Part shown: positions 1 through 13,395 of the stretch, in pieces
Layout of the letters: the number at the start of each line of letters is the position of its first letter
Numbering within the stretch: the stretch's first letter is position 1
From: Streptomyces fulvoviolaceus
GTDB lineage: Bacteria; Actinomycetota; Actinomycetes; Streptomycetales; Streptomycetaceae
Direction of reading: 5' to 3'
Assembly: GCF_000718165.1 (NCBI RefSeq)
Contig: NZ_JOEY01000004.1
Location: 124,001 to 188,000 of the forward strand
DNA: 64,000 nucleotides
Position numbers and translations under genes: made by a program
Notes under the pieces: generated by a model
Told to the model about the DNA's origin: nothing
The model's database searches: none
The model's input: the letters and a program-made list of their open reading frames with translations, nothing else

Positions 1-1
1 G

Positions 2-343
2 ACGCCGGTGGTGGAGAACCCGGAGTTCCCGCCGCTGCGGGTCGAGCAGTTCTACGTCGACAAGCTGGAGGCGGACTGCGACCACTTCAACGAGCAGCTG
101 GAGAAGCTCCGCTCCTTCATCCTCCCGGGCGGCACCCCGGGCGCGGCCCTGCTCCACCAGGCCTGCACGGTCGTACGACGGGCCGAGCGCTCGACGTGGG
201 CCGCGCTGGAGGTGCACGGCGAGGCGATGAACCCTCTCACCGCGACCTACCTCAACCGGCTGTCGGACCTGCTGTTCATCCTGGCGCGGACGGCCAACAA
301 GGACGTGGGCGACGTGCTGTGGGTGCCGGGCGGGGAACGCTAG
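2..343 (+). CDS. Cob(I)alamin adenosyltransferase, PduO type, C-terminal part
   Basis: This is the 3' part of an ATP:cob(I)alamin adenosyltransferase, which transfers the 5'-deoxyadenosyl group of ATP to reduced cobalamin to make coenzyme B12. The frame is open to the left edge, so the start is missing. The visible residues carry the PduO family signature: a histidine/cysteine segment (LLHQACTVVRRAERS), followed by YLNRLSDLLFILAR near the C-terminus. In family members these helices form the ATP and corrinoid site at the trimer interface. The stop codon overlaps that of the converging lipoprotein gene. The family call is strong; the number of missing residues is unknown. Confidence 0.9.
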   Translation, partial: TPVVENPEFPPLRVEQFYVDKLEADCDHFNEQLEKLRSFILPGGTPGAALLHQACTVVRRAERSTWAALEVHGEAMNPLTATYLNRLSDLLFILARTANKDVGDVLWVPGGER

Positions 344-762
344 GAAGGCTCCTTCAGTACGCCGTCGGCAGTCAACCGCAGACTCCCCTGCAGGGCCTGG
401 TCGCATGCCGCCCGCGCCATCCGCAGCGTCACGGTGCCGGAGGTGGCCAGCTTCGCGGTGCCCTGCCGGGTGGTGAGGCTCAGGCGGACCTGCGTCCGCC
501 GTTCGTCGAAGTCCTCCGGCAGCCGCACCGACACCCGCCCGGTGCCGCCGTACACGAGCGGCTCCCCGCTGTCGCAGTGGGACGCCACGCACATCCGGTA
601 CATGTCCGTCTCGCCGTACGGCAGCTCGTCCGCCTCCCAGGTCACGGAGACCTGGGAGGCGAGGTCGAGCAGCGGGCACGTCCTGGTGTCGCTGCCGCAG
701 GCGGTCAGCCACCAGAGCGCCAGGCCTGCCGCGCCGGTGGTCAGGAGCGGTCGGCTCCGCAC
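340..762 (-). CDS. Small secreted lipoprotein, unknown function
   Basis: A 140-residue protein with a lipoprotein signal peptide: two arginines, a hydrophobic stretch, then the lipobox LTAC, with the lipidated cysteine at about residue 22. After processing it should be anchored to the outer face of the membrane. The mature part has three to four further cysteines (for example CPLL, MCVASHC), suggesting disulfide bonds, and a beta-rich composition. I recognise no enzymatic motif. It converges on the adenosyltransferase gene with a few bases of overlap between stop codons, and it is followed upstream by a membrane protein gene on the same strand. Function unknown. Confidence 0.75.
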   Translation of the reverse strand: MRSRPLLTTGAAGLALWWLTACGSDTRTCPLLDLASQVSVTWEADELPYGETDMYRMCVASHCDSGEPLVYGGTGRVSVRLPEDFDERRTQVRLSLTTRQGTAKLATSGTVTLRMARAACDQALQGSLRLTADGVLKEPS

Positions 763-799
763 GTCGTGTTCCTCCCCGGGTCAATCCCCGAGCCGAAGA

Positions 800-1366
800 T
801 CACCCGGGAGGAGGATTATGCGGGACGGCGTACGCCGGCGGCTTCTTCGGCCAGATCAGATACGTCAGCGCGATCAGCCCGTGGATGCCGGCGGCCCGCA
901 GCGCCGCCCACTGGAAGGACCTCAGCGACGACACGTCGCCACTGTCGCCGACGTACCAGACCGCGGCCTGCAGCAGCGTGCAGGCCACGGCCGCGGCCAG
1001 CAGCGTACGCAGCCACAGGCGGCCCTCGTGGCGGGCCCGGGCGAGGCCGAAGCGCGGGGGCTTCGGCGGGGACGGGCCGCCGGCCAGGCGGTGGGCGGCG
1101 TGGCCGTCCAGCCAACGGATCGTGTAGTGGCCGTAGGCGACGGTGAAACCGATGTAGAGCGCCGCGAGGCCGTGCTCCCAGCTCGGTTCGGCACCGTTCT
1201 TCAGGTCGATGGCGGTCACCACGAACAGGACCAGCTCCAGGACCGGCTCGCACAGCAGCAGGACCACGCTCGTGCGACGCCACTTCAGCAGGTAGCGGAC
1301 GCCCAGGCCCAGCGCCAGCAGCACCCAGAAGCCCACCTCACAGGCGATGATCAACGCGACGATCAC
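800..1366 (-). CDS. Multi-pass membrane protein, unknown function
   Basis: A 188-residue integral membrane protein. The GTG at 1366 is chosen because GGGAG lies six bases upstream and the hydrophobic N-terminus (VIVALIIACEVGFWVLLALG) begins there. The same frame stays open far upstream over the histidine kinase gene, but that extension reads as low-complexity, arginine-rich shadow sequence. About four membrane segments can be seen, at roughly residues 2-22, 32-50, 60-85 and 120-165, separated by charged loops. It resembles uncharacterised Streptomyces membrane proteins; no catalytic motif is visible. It is divergent from the sensor kinase gene. Confidence 0.7.
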   Translation of the reverse strand: MIVALIIACEVGFWVLLALGLGVRYLLKWRRTSVVLLLCEPVLELVLFVVTAIDLKNGAEPSWEHGLAALYIGFTVAYGHYTIRWLDGHAAHRLAGGPSPPKPPRFGLARARHEGRLWLRTLLAAAVACTLLQAAVWYVGDSGDVSSLRSFQWAALRAAGIHGLIALTYLIWPKKPPAYAVPHNPPPG

Positions 1367-1510
1367 GGCTCGCTCCCTTCGGTCACCCTTCCAGGCTCCC
1401 GTCGGGATCCGCCCCGCTCGTCGTCGGCGGTGACGAAGTCGCGGTACATCGAAAGATGCAGTCCAGGACCCTTCCCCGGGGGCAGGCGGCCGGGACGCGG
1501 GCCGTGTTGG

Positions 1511-2692
1511 ATGGAGCGCATGGCCGTAGCGCTCCCCCGTCCGCATCGTTTCGACGTGTACGTCGCCGTCGGTGGGCTGCTCGGCGGTCTGCTGCTGGTG
1601 GGCATCGGGCTGGGCGTGCGGACGTCCGGGGACCCGGTCACGCTCCTCGACGGCCCTTGGCCGGTCCTGGTGCCGTTGTGCGTGATGGCCGGTTGCGAGC
1701 TGCTGCGCCGGACCGCGCCGCGCACCGCCCTGCTGACCGGCACGGTCGCGATCACCGCGGACACGCTGACCCAGGGCAACGTGGCCACGGTGCTGATGTT
1801 CACCGACCTCGTGTACGCCGCCGTCCTGTACGGCCCGCCCGCCTCCGCCCGCCGTATCCCCTGGATCACCGGGCTGCTCACGGTGGCCGGGATGCTGGTG
1901 CCGTTCGCGGTGTGGCGCGACCCGGAGACCCTGCTGATCGGCGTGGTCATCGGCGTCGTCGCGTTCGGGCCCGCGGCCACCGGCTGGATCGTCCGCGACC
2001 ACCGGGACGCGGCCGTCGCCGCCCGCCTGCGCGCCGAGCAGACGGCGCTCCTCGCCGAGATGGACCGCACCCAGGCGGTCACCGCCGAGCGGGCGCGCAT
2101 GGCGCGGGAACTGCACGACATGGTCGCCAACCATCTGTCGGCGATCGCCATCCACTCCACGGCCGCGCTCTCCATCGACGACCCGGGCACCTCCAAGGAG
2201 GCCCTGTCCGTCATCCGGGAGAACAGCGTGGCCGGCCTGACGGAGATGAGGCGGCTCATCGGCATCCTGCGGGACGCCGGCAGCGACACCGCACCGGCGG
2301 CCGCACCCACCCTGGACGGCCTGGCCTCGCTCGTCGAAGGCGCCCGCGCCAACGGCCTCGACATCCGCCTCGACGCCGACCACGGCAGCGTCCCCGCCCC
2401 CGTCGAACTCGCCGCCTACCGCATCGTCCAGGAGTCCCTCACCAACGCCCTCAAGCACGCCTGCCCGGGCCGGGTCACCGTCGCCCTCGGCCGCCGTGAC
2501 GGCGTGCTCGACGTCCGGGTGAGCAGCCCGTACGGCCACCGGGACGGCCCGCGTGCCCCGGGTTCCGGAGCCGGACTGGTCGGCATGCGGGAGCGGGCCG
2601 CGCTGCTGGGCGGCACCTTCACCGCCGGTCCCGACGGCGCGCTGTGGGCCGTACGCGCCACCCTTCCCCTCACCGAAGGAGACCCGGAATGA
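1511..2692 (+). CDS. chiS: Sensor histidine kinase (NarL/DesK type), probable ChiS
   Basis: A 393-residue kinase. The N-terminal third has about five or six hydrophobic membrane segments and no large extracellular domain. A short coiled linker leads to a HisKA_3 dimerisation domain with the phospho-acceptor motif ARELHDMVANHLSAI, then an HATPase domain with the N-box (QESLTNALKHA) and a glycine-rich lid (GAGLVGMRERAALLGG). It should autophosphorylate on the histidine and pass phosphate to the overlapping response regulator (ATGA overlap). Sitting directly upstream of the GH18 chitinase, the pair corresponds to the chiS/chiR system known next to chiC in S. coelicolor and S. lividans. ATG at 1520 is an alternative start. 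Confidence 0.85.
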   Translation: MERMAVALPRPHRFDVYVAVGGLLGGLLLVGIGLGVRTSGDPVTLLDGPWPVLVPLCVMAGCELLRRTAPRTALLTGTVAITADTLTQGNVATVLMFTDLVYAAVLYGPPASARRIPWITGLLTVAGMLVPFAVWRDPETLLIGVVIGVVAFGPAATGWIVRDHRDAAVAARLRAEQTALLAEMDRTQAVTAERARMARELHDMVANHLSAIAIHSTAALSIDDPGTSKEALSVIRENSVAGLTEMRRLIGILRDAGSDTAPAAAPTLDGLASLVEGARANGLDIRLDADHGSVPAPVELAAYRIVQESLTNALKHACPGRVTVALGRRDGVLDVRVSSPYGHRDGPRAPGSGAGLVGMRERAALLGGTFTAGPDGALWAVRATLPLTEGDPE

Positions 2693-3330
2693 TCCGTGTT
2701 CTCGTCGCCGAGGACCAGTCCGCCGTCCGCGCCGGGCTCGTCCTCATCCTGCGCAGCGCACCCGACATCGAGGTGGTCGGCGAGGCGGCGGACGGCGAGC
2801 AGGCGGTGGCGCTGGCGCGGGAGCTGAGGCCCGATCTCGTCCTGATGGACATTCAGATGCCGCGGGTGGACGGGGTGTCGGCGACCCGGCAGGTCGTCGA
2901 GGAGCGCCTGGCCGACGTGCTCGTGCTGACGACCTTCGACCTCGACGAGTACGTGTTCGGGGCGTTGCGGGCCGGTGCTGCCGGGTTCCTGCTGAAGAAC
3001 ACGGAGGCGAAGGACCTGCTGGAGGCCGTGCGGACGGTCGCGCGCGGGGAGGGGCTGATCGCTCCGGCCGTCACCCGCCGCCTGATCGCCGAGTTCGCCG
3101 CGAGGCCCGTCCGGGGTACGACCGTCGATCCCGCCGTCCTCGACACCCTCACCCGGCGGGAGCGCGAGGTGCTGTCCTGCCTCGGCGAAGGCCTGTCCAA
3201 CGCCGGCATCGCGGCCCGCCTCGACATGGCCGAGGCCACCGTGAAGACGCACGTCAGCCGACTGCTGGGGAAGCTCGAACTGCGCAGCCGGGTACAAGCA
3301 GCCGTGCTGGCACAGGAGTTGGGCGTCTGA
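2689..3330 (+). CDS. chiR: NarL/LuxR-type response regulator, probable ChiR
   Basis: A 213-residue regulator. The receiver domain has the acidic pair (VAEDQ), the phospho-acceptor aspartate in LVLMDIQMP, the threonine in LTTF and the lysine in LLKN. The C-terminal LuxR-type helix-turn-helix begins LTRREREVLSCL and includes ATVKTHVSRLL. The ATG overlaps the kinase stop (ATGA) and is preceded by GAAGGAG, so the pair is translationally coupled. By family knowledge and position it activates chitinase transcription in response to chitin or chito-oligosaccharides; the target is inferred from synteny with chiS-chiR-chiC. Confidence 0.88.
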   Translation: MIRVLVAEDQSAVRAGLVLILRSAPDIEVVGEAADGEQAVALARELRPDLVLMDIQMPRVDGVSATRQVVEERLADVLVLTTFDLDEYVFGALRAGAAGFLLKNTEAKDLLEAVRTVARGEGLIAPAVTRRLIAEFAARPVRGTTVDPAVLDTLTRREREVLSCLGEGLSNAGIAARLDMAEATVKTHVSRLLGKLELRSRVQAAVLAQELGV

Positions 3331-3346
3331 GCCGCACGTCGACAAG

Positions 3347-3388
3347 TGGTCCAGACCTATTGACCGATGGTCCAGACCTTCCTATCCT
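3347..3388 (+). promoter_or_regulatory. Chitinase promoter with two 12-bp direct repeats
   Basis: Two perfect copies of TGGTCCAGACCT lie at 3347-3358 and 3368-3379, 21 bp apart start to start. Between and after them are TTGACC (3360-3365) and TATCCT (3383-3388), separated by 17 bp, a good -35/-10 pair. Direct repeats of this kind overlapping the promoter are established for Streptomyces chitinase genes and mediate chitin induction and glucose repression. Each copy also matches most of the DasR box core (TGGTCTAGACCA), so binding by DasR as well as the neighbouring response regulator is plausible. Confidence 0.88.
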
Positions 3389-3448
3389 CGCGGCACCGTG
3401 GGTGTGAAGGCTCAGTCACGCCCCCAACCCCCGACGAGGAGGCGCACC

Positions 3449-5272
<1,824 letters not shown>

Positions 5273-5290
5273 CGCCGCGCACGCACTGCG

Positions 5291-5332
5291 AAGCCGCCGT
5301 GGGCAGACCTTCGGGCCGGTCCGCGGCGGCTT
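5291..5332 (+). terminator. Possible terminator of the chitinase gene
   Basis: Arms AAGCCGCCG and CGGCGGCTT pair perfectly over nine bases around a 24-base loop, 18 bp after the chitinase stop codon. There is no T-run, which is common for Streptomyces terminators. Confidence 0.5.
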
Positions 5333-5470
5333 GCGTGTGCCCCGCGCGCCCCGGCGCACGCCACCCAGGGTTCTTCGGCCAGCCACGGCCGATCGATCGG
5401 CCACGTCCAAAGTCGGACCCGGACCCGGCACGGTCGGCGCCAGCCAGGACGACGGTCAACACCCGGTGTG

Positions 5471-5917
5471 TCAGGCGACGTTGACGCGCTGACCGGGCGG
5501 GGCCGCCTCCAGCCAGGCGAGGAAACCGGTCAGCGCGTCTTCGCTCATGGCGAGTTCGAGTCGCGTGCCCCGGTGCAGACAGGTGAGGATGATCGCGTCG
5601 GACAGGAGCGCCAGCTCCTCCTCGCCCTCGGGAAGACGGCGGCCGGCGACCTCGATCGCGGCGCGCTCCAGGACGCGGCGCGGACGGTAGGCGTAGGAGA
5701 AGACGCGGTACCACTCGACGCGGTCGCCGTTGTAGCGGGCGACGCCGTAGCTCCAGCCCTTGCCGCTGGTGTCCGTTTTCTCCGGCACGTCCCAGCGCAG
5801 GGAACAGTCGAAGGTGCCGCCGGAGCGCTGGATGAGTCTGCGGCGCAGGCCGAAGACGAACAGCCCCAGCACCACCAGGGCCACGACCAATCCGCACACA
5901 GTCAGAGCGAGGACCAT
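5471..5917 (-). CDS. DUF2550 membrane-anchored protein
   Basis: A 148-residue protein with one N-terminal membrane helix (VLALTVCGLVVALVVLGLFV) followed by a basic patch and a compact cytoplasmic domain with tryptophans and aromatic residues (GWSYGVARY, EWYRVFSYAYRPR). The whole length fits the DUF2550 family of actinobacteria, whose gene usually follows the ATP synthase operon; function unknown. ATG at 5917 lies nine bases after GGAGG; a GTG at 5923 is an alternative start. It is separated from atpC by the strong terminator at 5991-6036, so it is probably transcribed on its own. Confidence 0.82.
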   Translation of the reverse strand: MVLALTVCGLVVALVVLGLFVFGLRRRLIQRSGGTFDCSLRWDVPEKTDTSGKGWSYGVARYNGDRVEWYRVFSYAYRPRRVLERAAIEVAGRRLPEGEEELALLSDAIILTCLHRGTRLELAMSEDALTGFLAWLEAAPPGQRVNVA

Positions 5918-5990
5918 CGACACCGACCTCCTCGTTCTCCTCGGTTACGGATTTCTCGGTAACGGAATGGAAAAAACACCCGTATCTGCC

Positions 5991-6036
5991 TCAGCCGCGG
6001 CTGGTACCGGATCGCTCCGGTTCCAGCCGCGGCTGA
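5991..6036 (-). terminator. Terminator of the ATP synthase operon
   Basis: A long inverted repeat with 14-base perfect arms (TCAGCCGCGGCTGG and CCAGCCGCGGCTGA) that extends inward with one mismatch to a four-base loop. Read on the minus strand it follows atpC and is itself followed by a run of six T residues about 13 bases on. This is the strongest intrinsic-type terminator of the chromosomal part. Confidence 0.88.
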
Positions 6037-6062
6037 GTGACGTCATCGCACAGCGAGCTGAT

Positions 6063-6437
6063 TCAGCTCGCCGTCGCCGCACGCAGTCGTACGTCCGCGC
6101 GGCGCTCGGCGGAGGCGTCGCCCTCCGCCTTCGCGCGCTCGAGCTCGCGCTCAGCGCGCTGGACGTCGATCTCGTCCGACAGCTCGGCGATCTCGGCCAG
6201 CAGCGACAGCTTGTTGTCCGCGAACGAGATGAAACCGCCGTGCACCGCGGCGATGACGGTTCCACCATCACTCGTACGGATGGTCACCGGGCCCGACTCC
6301 AGCACACCGAGCAGCGGCTGGTGACCGGGCATGACGCCGATGTCGCCGGACGTGGTGCGCGCGACGACAAGGGTGGCCTCGCCGGACCAGACCTCTCGGT
6401 CGGCCGCGACCAGCGCGACGTGCAGCTCAGCAGCCAA
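6063..6437 (-). CDS. atpC: ATP synthase F1 epsilon subunit
   Basis: The 124-residue epsilon subunit sits on the central stalk of F1, couples gamma rotation to the c-ring and can inhibit hydrolysis. It begins LAAELHVALVAADREVWSGEA, matching the N-terminal beta-sandwich, with VMPGHQPLLGVLESG in the usual place and a C-terminal charged helical hairpin (ERELERAKAEG). The start is TTG at 6437, preceded by GGAG at six bases; the open frame upstream runs through the atpD-atpC intergenic region and is not family-like. It is the last gene of the operon. Confidence 0.93.
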   Translation of the reverse strand: MAAELHVALVAADREVWSGEATLVVARTTSGDIGVMPGHQPLLGVLESGPVTIRTSDGGTVIAAVHGGFISFADNKLSLLAEIAELSDEIDVQRAERELERAKAEGDASAERRADVRLRAATAS

Positions 6438-6548
6438 GGTGGCTCCTCGGGTCACCACCCGGCGGTTCTGCCGGGTGTTGGTTACAAGTCTAGTAGGCGT
6501 GAAAGAGGGGGCGGGACGCACCCGCCCCCTCAGTCGAACTCAGGGAGT

Positions 6549-8902
<2,354 letters not shown>

Positions 8903-8922
8903 GAGTCAGGTCCCTTCCGTGG

Positions 8923-10515
8923 TCACTTGGCCGTGGCGGCCGGCGCGTCTTCGCCGAGAAGCTTGCCGTCCGAGGTCTCGAACTGCTTCTTGAAGTCCGC
9001 GATGCCGTCGGCGATGGCGGTGAGCGTGTCGTCCGACATCTTGCCGCCCTCCTTGATGGAGGTCATGAGGCCCTGCTCCTTGCGGTGCAGGTACTCCAGG
9101 AGCTCCTTCTCGAAGCGGCGGATGTCGTTGACCGGAACGTCGTCCATCTTGCCGGTGGTACCGGCCCAGACGGAGACGACCTGGTCCTCGGTCGGCATCG
9201 GCTGGTACTGAGCCTGCTTGAGCAGCTCGACCAGTCGCTGACCGCGCTCCAGCTGCGCCTTCGACGCGGCGTCCAGGTCGGAACCGAAGGCGGCGAACGC
9301 CTCCAGCTCACGGTACTGGGCGAGGTCCAGGCGGAGACGGCCGGCAACCTGCTTCATCGCCTTGTGCTGCGCGGAACCACCGACTCGGGAGACGGAGATA
9401 CCGACGTTCAGCGCGGGGCGCTGACCGGCGTTGAACAGGTCCGACTCCAGGAAGCACTGGCCGTCGGTGATGGAGATGACGTTGGTCGGGATGAACGCCG
9501 AGACGTCGTTGGCCTTGGTCTCGACGATCGGCAGACCGGTCATCGAGCCGGCACCCAGCTCGTCGGAGAGCTTCGCGCAGCGCTCCAGCAGACGGGAGTG
9601 CAGGTAGAAGACGTCACCCGGGTAGGCCTCACGGCCCGGCGGGCGGCGCAGCAGCAGGGACACGGCGCGGTAGGCGTCGGCCTGCTTCGAGAGGTCGTCG
9701 AAGATGATGAGGACGTGCTTGCCCTCGTACATCCACTGCTGACCGATGGCCGAACCGGTGTACGGCGCCAGGTACTTGAAGCCGGCCGGGTCGGACGCCG
9801 GGGCGGCGACGATGGTCGTGTACTCCAGCGCGCCGGCCTCTTCCAGGGCGCCACGCACGGAGGCGATGGTCGAGCCCTTCTGGCCGATGGCGACGTAGAC
9901 GCAGCGGACCTGCTTCTTCGGGTCGCCGGAGCGCCAGTTGTCGCGCTGGTTGATGATCGTGTCGACGGCCAGGGCGGTCTTGCCGGTCTGGCGGTCACCG
10001 ATGATCAGCTGACGCTGGCCACGGCCGACCGGGGTCATCGCGTCGACGGCCTTGTAGCCGGTCTCCATCGGCTCGTGCACCGACTTACGGGCCATGACGC
10101 CCGGAGCCTGCAGCTCAAGGGCACGACGACCGCTGGTCTCGATCTCGCCGAGGCCGTCGATCGGGGCGCCGAGCGGGTCGACGACGCGGCCGAGGTAGCC
10201 CTCGCCGACAGCCACGGAGAGGACCTCACCGGTACGGGAGACCGGCTGACCCTCCTCGATGCCGCTGAACTCACCGAGGACGATGGCGCCGATCTCGCGC
10301 TCTTCCAGGTTGAGCGCGAGGCCGAGGGTGCCGTCCTCGAACTTCAGCAGTTCGTTGGCCATGGCCGAGGGAAGACCCTCGACCTTCGCGATGCCGTCGC
10401 CGGCAAGGGTGACCGTGCCGACCTCCTCGCGCGAGGCCGCGTCCGGCTTGTACGACTGGACGAAGTTCTCCAGCGCGTCCCGGATCTCCTCCGGCCGGAT
10501 CGTGAGCTCCGCCAT
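8923..10515 (-). CDS. atpA: ATP synthase F1 alpha subunit
   Basis: The 530-residue non-catalytic nucleotide-binding subunit of F1. [11 protein letters not shown] at 10515 is taken as the start; the 26 codons upstream in frame are not family-like. The P-loop [10 protein letters not shown] and the signature following [16 protein letters not shown] are intact. A C-terminal actinobacterial tail ends DAPAATAK. It is preceded by a 120-bp gap after atpH that holds only short hairpin-prone sequence. Confidence 0.97.
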   Translation of the reverse strand: MAELTIRPEEIRDALENFVQSYKPDAASREEVGTVTLAGDGIAKVEGLPSAMANELLKFEDGTLGLALNLEEREIGAIVLGEFSGIEEGQPVSRTGEVLSVAVGEGYLGRVVDPLGAPIDGLGEIETSGRRALELQAPGVMARKSVHEPMETGYKAVDAMTPVGRGQRQLIIGDRQTGKTALAVDTIINQRDNWRSGDPKKQVRCVYVAIGQKGSTIASVRGALEEAGALEYTTIVAAPASDPAGFKYLAPYTGSAIGQQWMYEGKHVLIIFDDLSKQADAYRAVSLLLRRPPGREAYPGDVFYLHSRLLERCAKLSDELGAGSMTGLPIVETKANDVSAFIPTNVISITDGQCFLESDLFNAGQRPALNVGISVSRVGGSAQHKAMKQVAGRLRLDLAQYRELEAFAAFGSDLDAASKAQLERGQRLVELLKQAQYQPMPTEDQVVSVWAGTTGKMDDVPVNDIRRFEKELLEYLHRKEQGLMTSIKEGGKMSDDTLTAIADGIADFKKQFETSDGKLLGEDAPAATAK

Positions 10516-10638
10516 CTGGGTTCCCTGCTCTCCTTGTTGGGCCCGAAGTTTCACTTTGGGGGTCTGGGGGCGACCCCCAGGATTCTTCTGCACGGCCCAA
10601 CCGGGCCGTCGTAAGTACGTACTGCTATGAAGTTGCTG

Positions 10639-11454
10639 CTAGCCCGCCACGCGGCGGCCGGCGTCCTCGATGCGGTCCGCGATCGAGCCGTTGATGACCT
10701 CGTCGCCGACCTGCACCCGGATCCCTCCGAGGACCTCGGGGTCCACGTCCAGGTTCAGGTGCATCGTGCGGCCGTAGAGCTTCGCGAGGGCGGCGCCCAG
10801 GCGCTGCTTCTGCGGTTCGCTCAGCGGAGCCGCCGAGGTGACGACGGCGACCATGCGATCCCGGCGATCGGCGGCGAGCTTGGACAGGGACTCCAGTCCC
10901 GCTTCCAGGCTACGTCCCCGCGGCGCGGTCACAAGGCGCGTCACCAGACGCTCGGTCGTCGCATCGGCGCGGCCGCCGAGCAGGCTGCTCACCAGCTCGC
11001 CCTTGGCCGACACCTTCGCGGCGCGGTTGGTCAGTGCGGCGCGCAGCTCGGTGTTCGAAGAGACGATCCGGCCGAACCGGAAGAGCTCGTCCTCGACGTT
11101 GTCGAGCGCGTTCCGCTGCTGCGCGGCGGTGAGGTCGGCGAGGTTCGCCAGCTGCTCCAGCGCGTCCGTCAGGTCGCGCGACTGCGACCAGCGGGAGCGC
11201 ACCAGACCGGCCACCAGGTCGGCGGTCGTACCGCTGACCTGGCCGCCGAGCAGGCGCTGGGCCAGTTCGGCCTTGGCCTCGCCGGCCTGCGCCGGGTCGG
11301 TCAGGACCCGACGCAGCGACACCTCGCGGTCGAGCAGCGTGGTGACGCCGGCCAGCTCTGCGGCGAGCGAACCCGCGTCCACGGACGTGTTGTCCGTCAG
11401 CGCGTCGAGACGCTCACGTGCGGCTGCCAGGGCCTCGCGGCTCGCTCCGTTCAT
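10639..11454 (-). CDS. atpH: ATP synthase delta subunit
   Basis: The 271-residue delta subunit joins F1 to the peripheral stalk. It is longer than the roughly 180 residues of E. coli delta, as is usual in Streptomyces; the typical C-terminal part (KLYGRTMHLNLDVDPEVLGGIRVQVGDEVINGS) is clear, and the N-terminal half is helical. Its ATG overlaps the end of atpF by four bases (ATGA), pointing to coupled synthesis of the two stator parts. Confidence 0.95.
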   Translation of the reverse strand: MNGASREALAAARERLDALTDNTSVDAGSLAAELAGVTTLLDREVSLRRVLTDPAQAGEAKAELAQRLLGGQVSGTTADLVAGLVRSRWSQSRDLTDALEQLANLADLTAAQQRNALDNVEDELFRFGRIVSSNTELRAALTNRAAKVSAKGELVSSLLGGRADATTERLVTRLVTAPRGRSLEAGLESLSKLAADRRDRMVAVVTSAAPLSEPQKQRLGAALAKLYGRTMHLNLDVDPEVLGGIRVQVGDEVINGSIADRIEDAGRRVAG

Positions 11455-11996
11455 CGCGCGGCCTCGGCCTTCTCCTCAAGGTCCTCGAGGAAGCGGTCGA
11501 TGACGCGGCTCTGCCGGGCGTGGTCCTCGAGGGACTCGCCGACGAGCTTGCCGGCCAGGTCGGTCGCGATCTTGCCGACGTCCTGGCGCAGCGCGGAAGA
11601 GGCGGCCTTACGGTCGGCCTCGATCTGGGCGTGACCGGCGGCGATGATCTCCTCACGCTGCCGCTGGCCTTCCGCGCGCATCTCGGCGATGAGCGTGGCG
11701 CCCTGCTCCTGCGCCTCCTGGCGCAGCCGCGCGGCCTCGTGACGGGCCTCGGCGAGCTGGGCCTTGTACTGCTCAAGGACGCTCTGGGCCTCGGTCTGTG
11801 CGGCCTCGGCCTTCTCGATACCGCCTTCGATCGCCTCGCGACGCTGCTCCAGAACCTTGTTGATGTTCGGGAGGAGCTTCTTGGCGAGGAAGCCGAAGAC
11901 GATGACGAAGGCGATCAGGCCGATGACCAGCTCGGGAATCGGCGGAACGAGGGGATTTTCCATCTCCTCGGCCGCGACAATGAGCAGCTGGCTCAT
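11451..11996 (-). CDS. atpF: ATP synthase Fo b subunit
   Basis: The 181-residue peripheral stalk subunit: a short exterior N-terminus, one membrane helix (ELVIGLIAFVIVFGFLAKKL, about residues 22-41), then a long charged helical region rich in Glu, Ala, Lys and Arg that forms the coiled coil reaching to delta. It lies 41 bp after atpE and overlaps atpH by four bases. It is not fused to delta, unlike in mycobacteria. Confidence 0.95.
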   Translation of the reverse strand: MSQLLIVAAEEMENPLVPPIPELVIGLIAFVIVFGFLAKKLLPNINKVLEQRREAIEGGIEKAEAAQTEAQSVLEQYKAQLAEARHEAARLRQEAQEQGATLIAEMRAEGQRQREEIIAAGHAQIEADRKAASSALRQDVGKIATDLAGKLVGESLEDHARQSRVIDRFLEDLEEKAEAAR

Positions 11997-12037
11997 ATCA
12001 GTGCCTTTCGTCTAGTGGGCTGTCGTGAATCCGACGA

Positions 12038-12334
<297 letters not shown>

Positions 12335-12348
12335 TTACAGGGGGTGGC

Positions 12349-13170
12349 TCAGTGGTGCTCGGCGAGCGCGCCCTGGATGAAGGTGCAGGTCAGAAGCACG
12401 AATACATATGCCTGCAGGGCCTGGATGAACAGCTCAAACGCCGTCATGACGATCACCATGACGAACGAGACACCCGCGTAGGCGATTCCGATGCCGTTGA
12501 GCAGGTACCAGCTGGCGATCGTGAACAGCAGCAGCAGGGTGTGGCCGGCGAACATGTTCGCGAAGAGCCGCACCGCGTGCGTGAACGGCCGCACGATCAG
12601 GTTCGAGAGGAGCTCGATGAACATGGCCAGCGGGAGAACCGGGCCCAGCGACTTGTCGTATCCGGTGAAGTTCTTGAACGCCCCGACGAATCCGTGCCGC
12701 TTGAAAGTCAGCGAGACCCACGTGACGTAGACGATCGCCGCGAGAACAGCGGGGTACGCGATGATCGACGTCACGGGGAACTGGGCGAGCGGGATGATCG
12801 ACCAGAGGTTCATCATCCAGATGAAGAAGAACAGAGAGACGACCAGGGGTACGTACTTCTCGCCTTCCTTCTTGCCGATCGTCTCGTAGACGACGCCCCG
12901 GCGGATGAAGTCGTAACCCGCCTCGGCGACCATCTGCAGCTTGCCCGGAACGACCTTCGGCTTACGGAAGGCGGCCCAGAAGAAGCCGATGACAATGACC
13001 GAGCCGAGCAGCGCCAAGAGCATCGTCTTGTTGAAGTAGACGCTGCTGTCCGCGTCGCCCACGAGGGGCTCGAACAGGAACGAGTGCAGGCCGGGAGCCG
13101 GGAAGCCACAGCCGTCGAAGATGTGGCAGTCGGTCTCGAAGGCGAGCACCTGCGTCGGGTCAGCACTCAC
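12349..13170 (-). CDS. atpB: ATP synthase Fo a subunit
   Basis: The 273-residue stator channel protein passes protons to the c-ring. Five to six membrane segments are visible, and the conserved arginine helix is in the RPFTHAVRLFANMFAGH region. The GTG at 13170 (VSADPTQVLAF) is preceded by GGAG at six bases and fits the family better than the longer frame starting at 13206. It follows atpI by 225 bp. Confidence 0.95.
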   Translation of the reverse strand: MSADPTQVLAFETDCHIFDGCGFPAPGLHSFLFEPLVGDADSSVYFNKTMLLALLGSVIVIGFFWAAFRKPKVVPGKLQMVAEAGYDFIRRGVVYETIGKKEGEKYVPLVVSLFFFIWMMNLWSIIPLAQFPVTSIIAYPAVLAAIVYVTWVSLTFKRHGFVGAFKNFTGYDKSLGPVLPLAMFIELLSNLIVRPFTHAVRLFANMFAGHTLLLLFTIASWYLLNGIGIAYAGVSFVMVIVMTAFELFIQALQAYVFVLLTCTFIQGALAEHH

Positions 13171-13395
13171 CGCGGGCTCCTTCAGCGTGGCGCATAGGTA
13201 CGGCAACCTCGTTGTGTCGGCGCGGCGCGCAGCCGCGGTTCGGCACTGGACTGGTGTTACGGATGTGGGGGCGGCTGTGGGGCATCAAGCCTCGCGATTG
13301 AGCAGGCGTCAGCTCAGATGCCCGCGCCCGCGATGCCGCAGTTGGCACCGGACGATAGCAGGATCTCTTACGCGCACTTATCCCGCCCCTACCCT

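Noticed and set aside
1367..2539. N-terminal extension of the minus-strand membrane protein over the kinase gene
   Set aside because: The extension is antisense to the HATPase and DHp domains and low in complexity; a good GTG with ribosome site exists at 1366.
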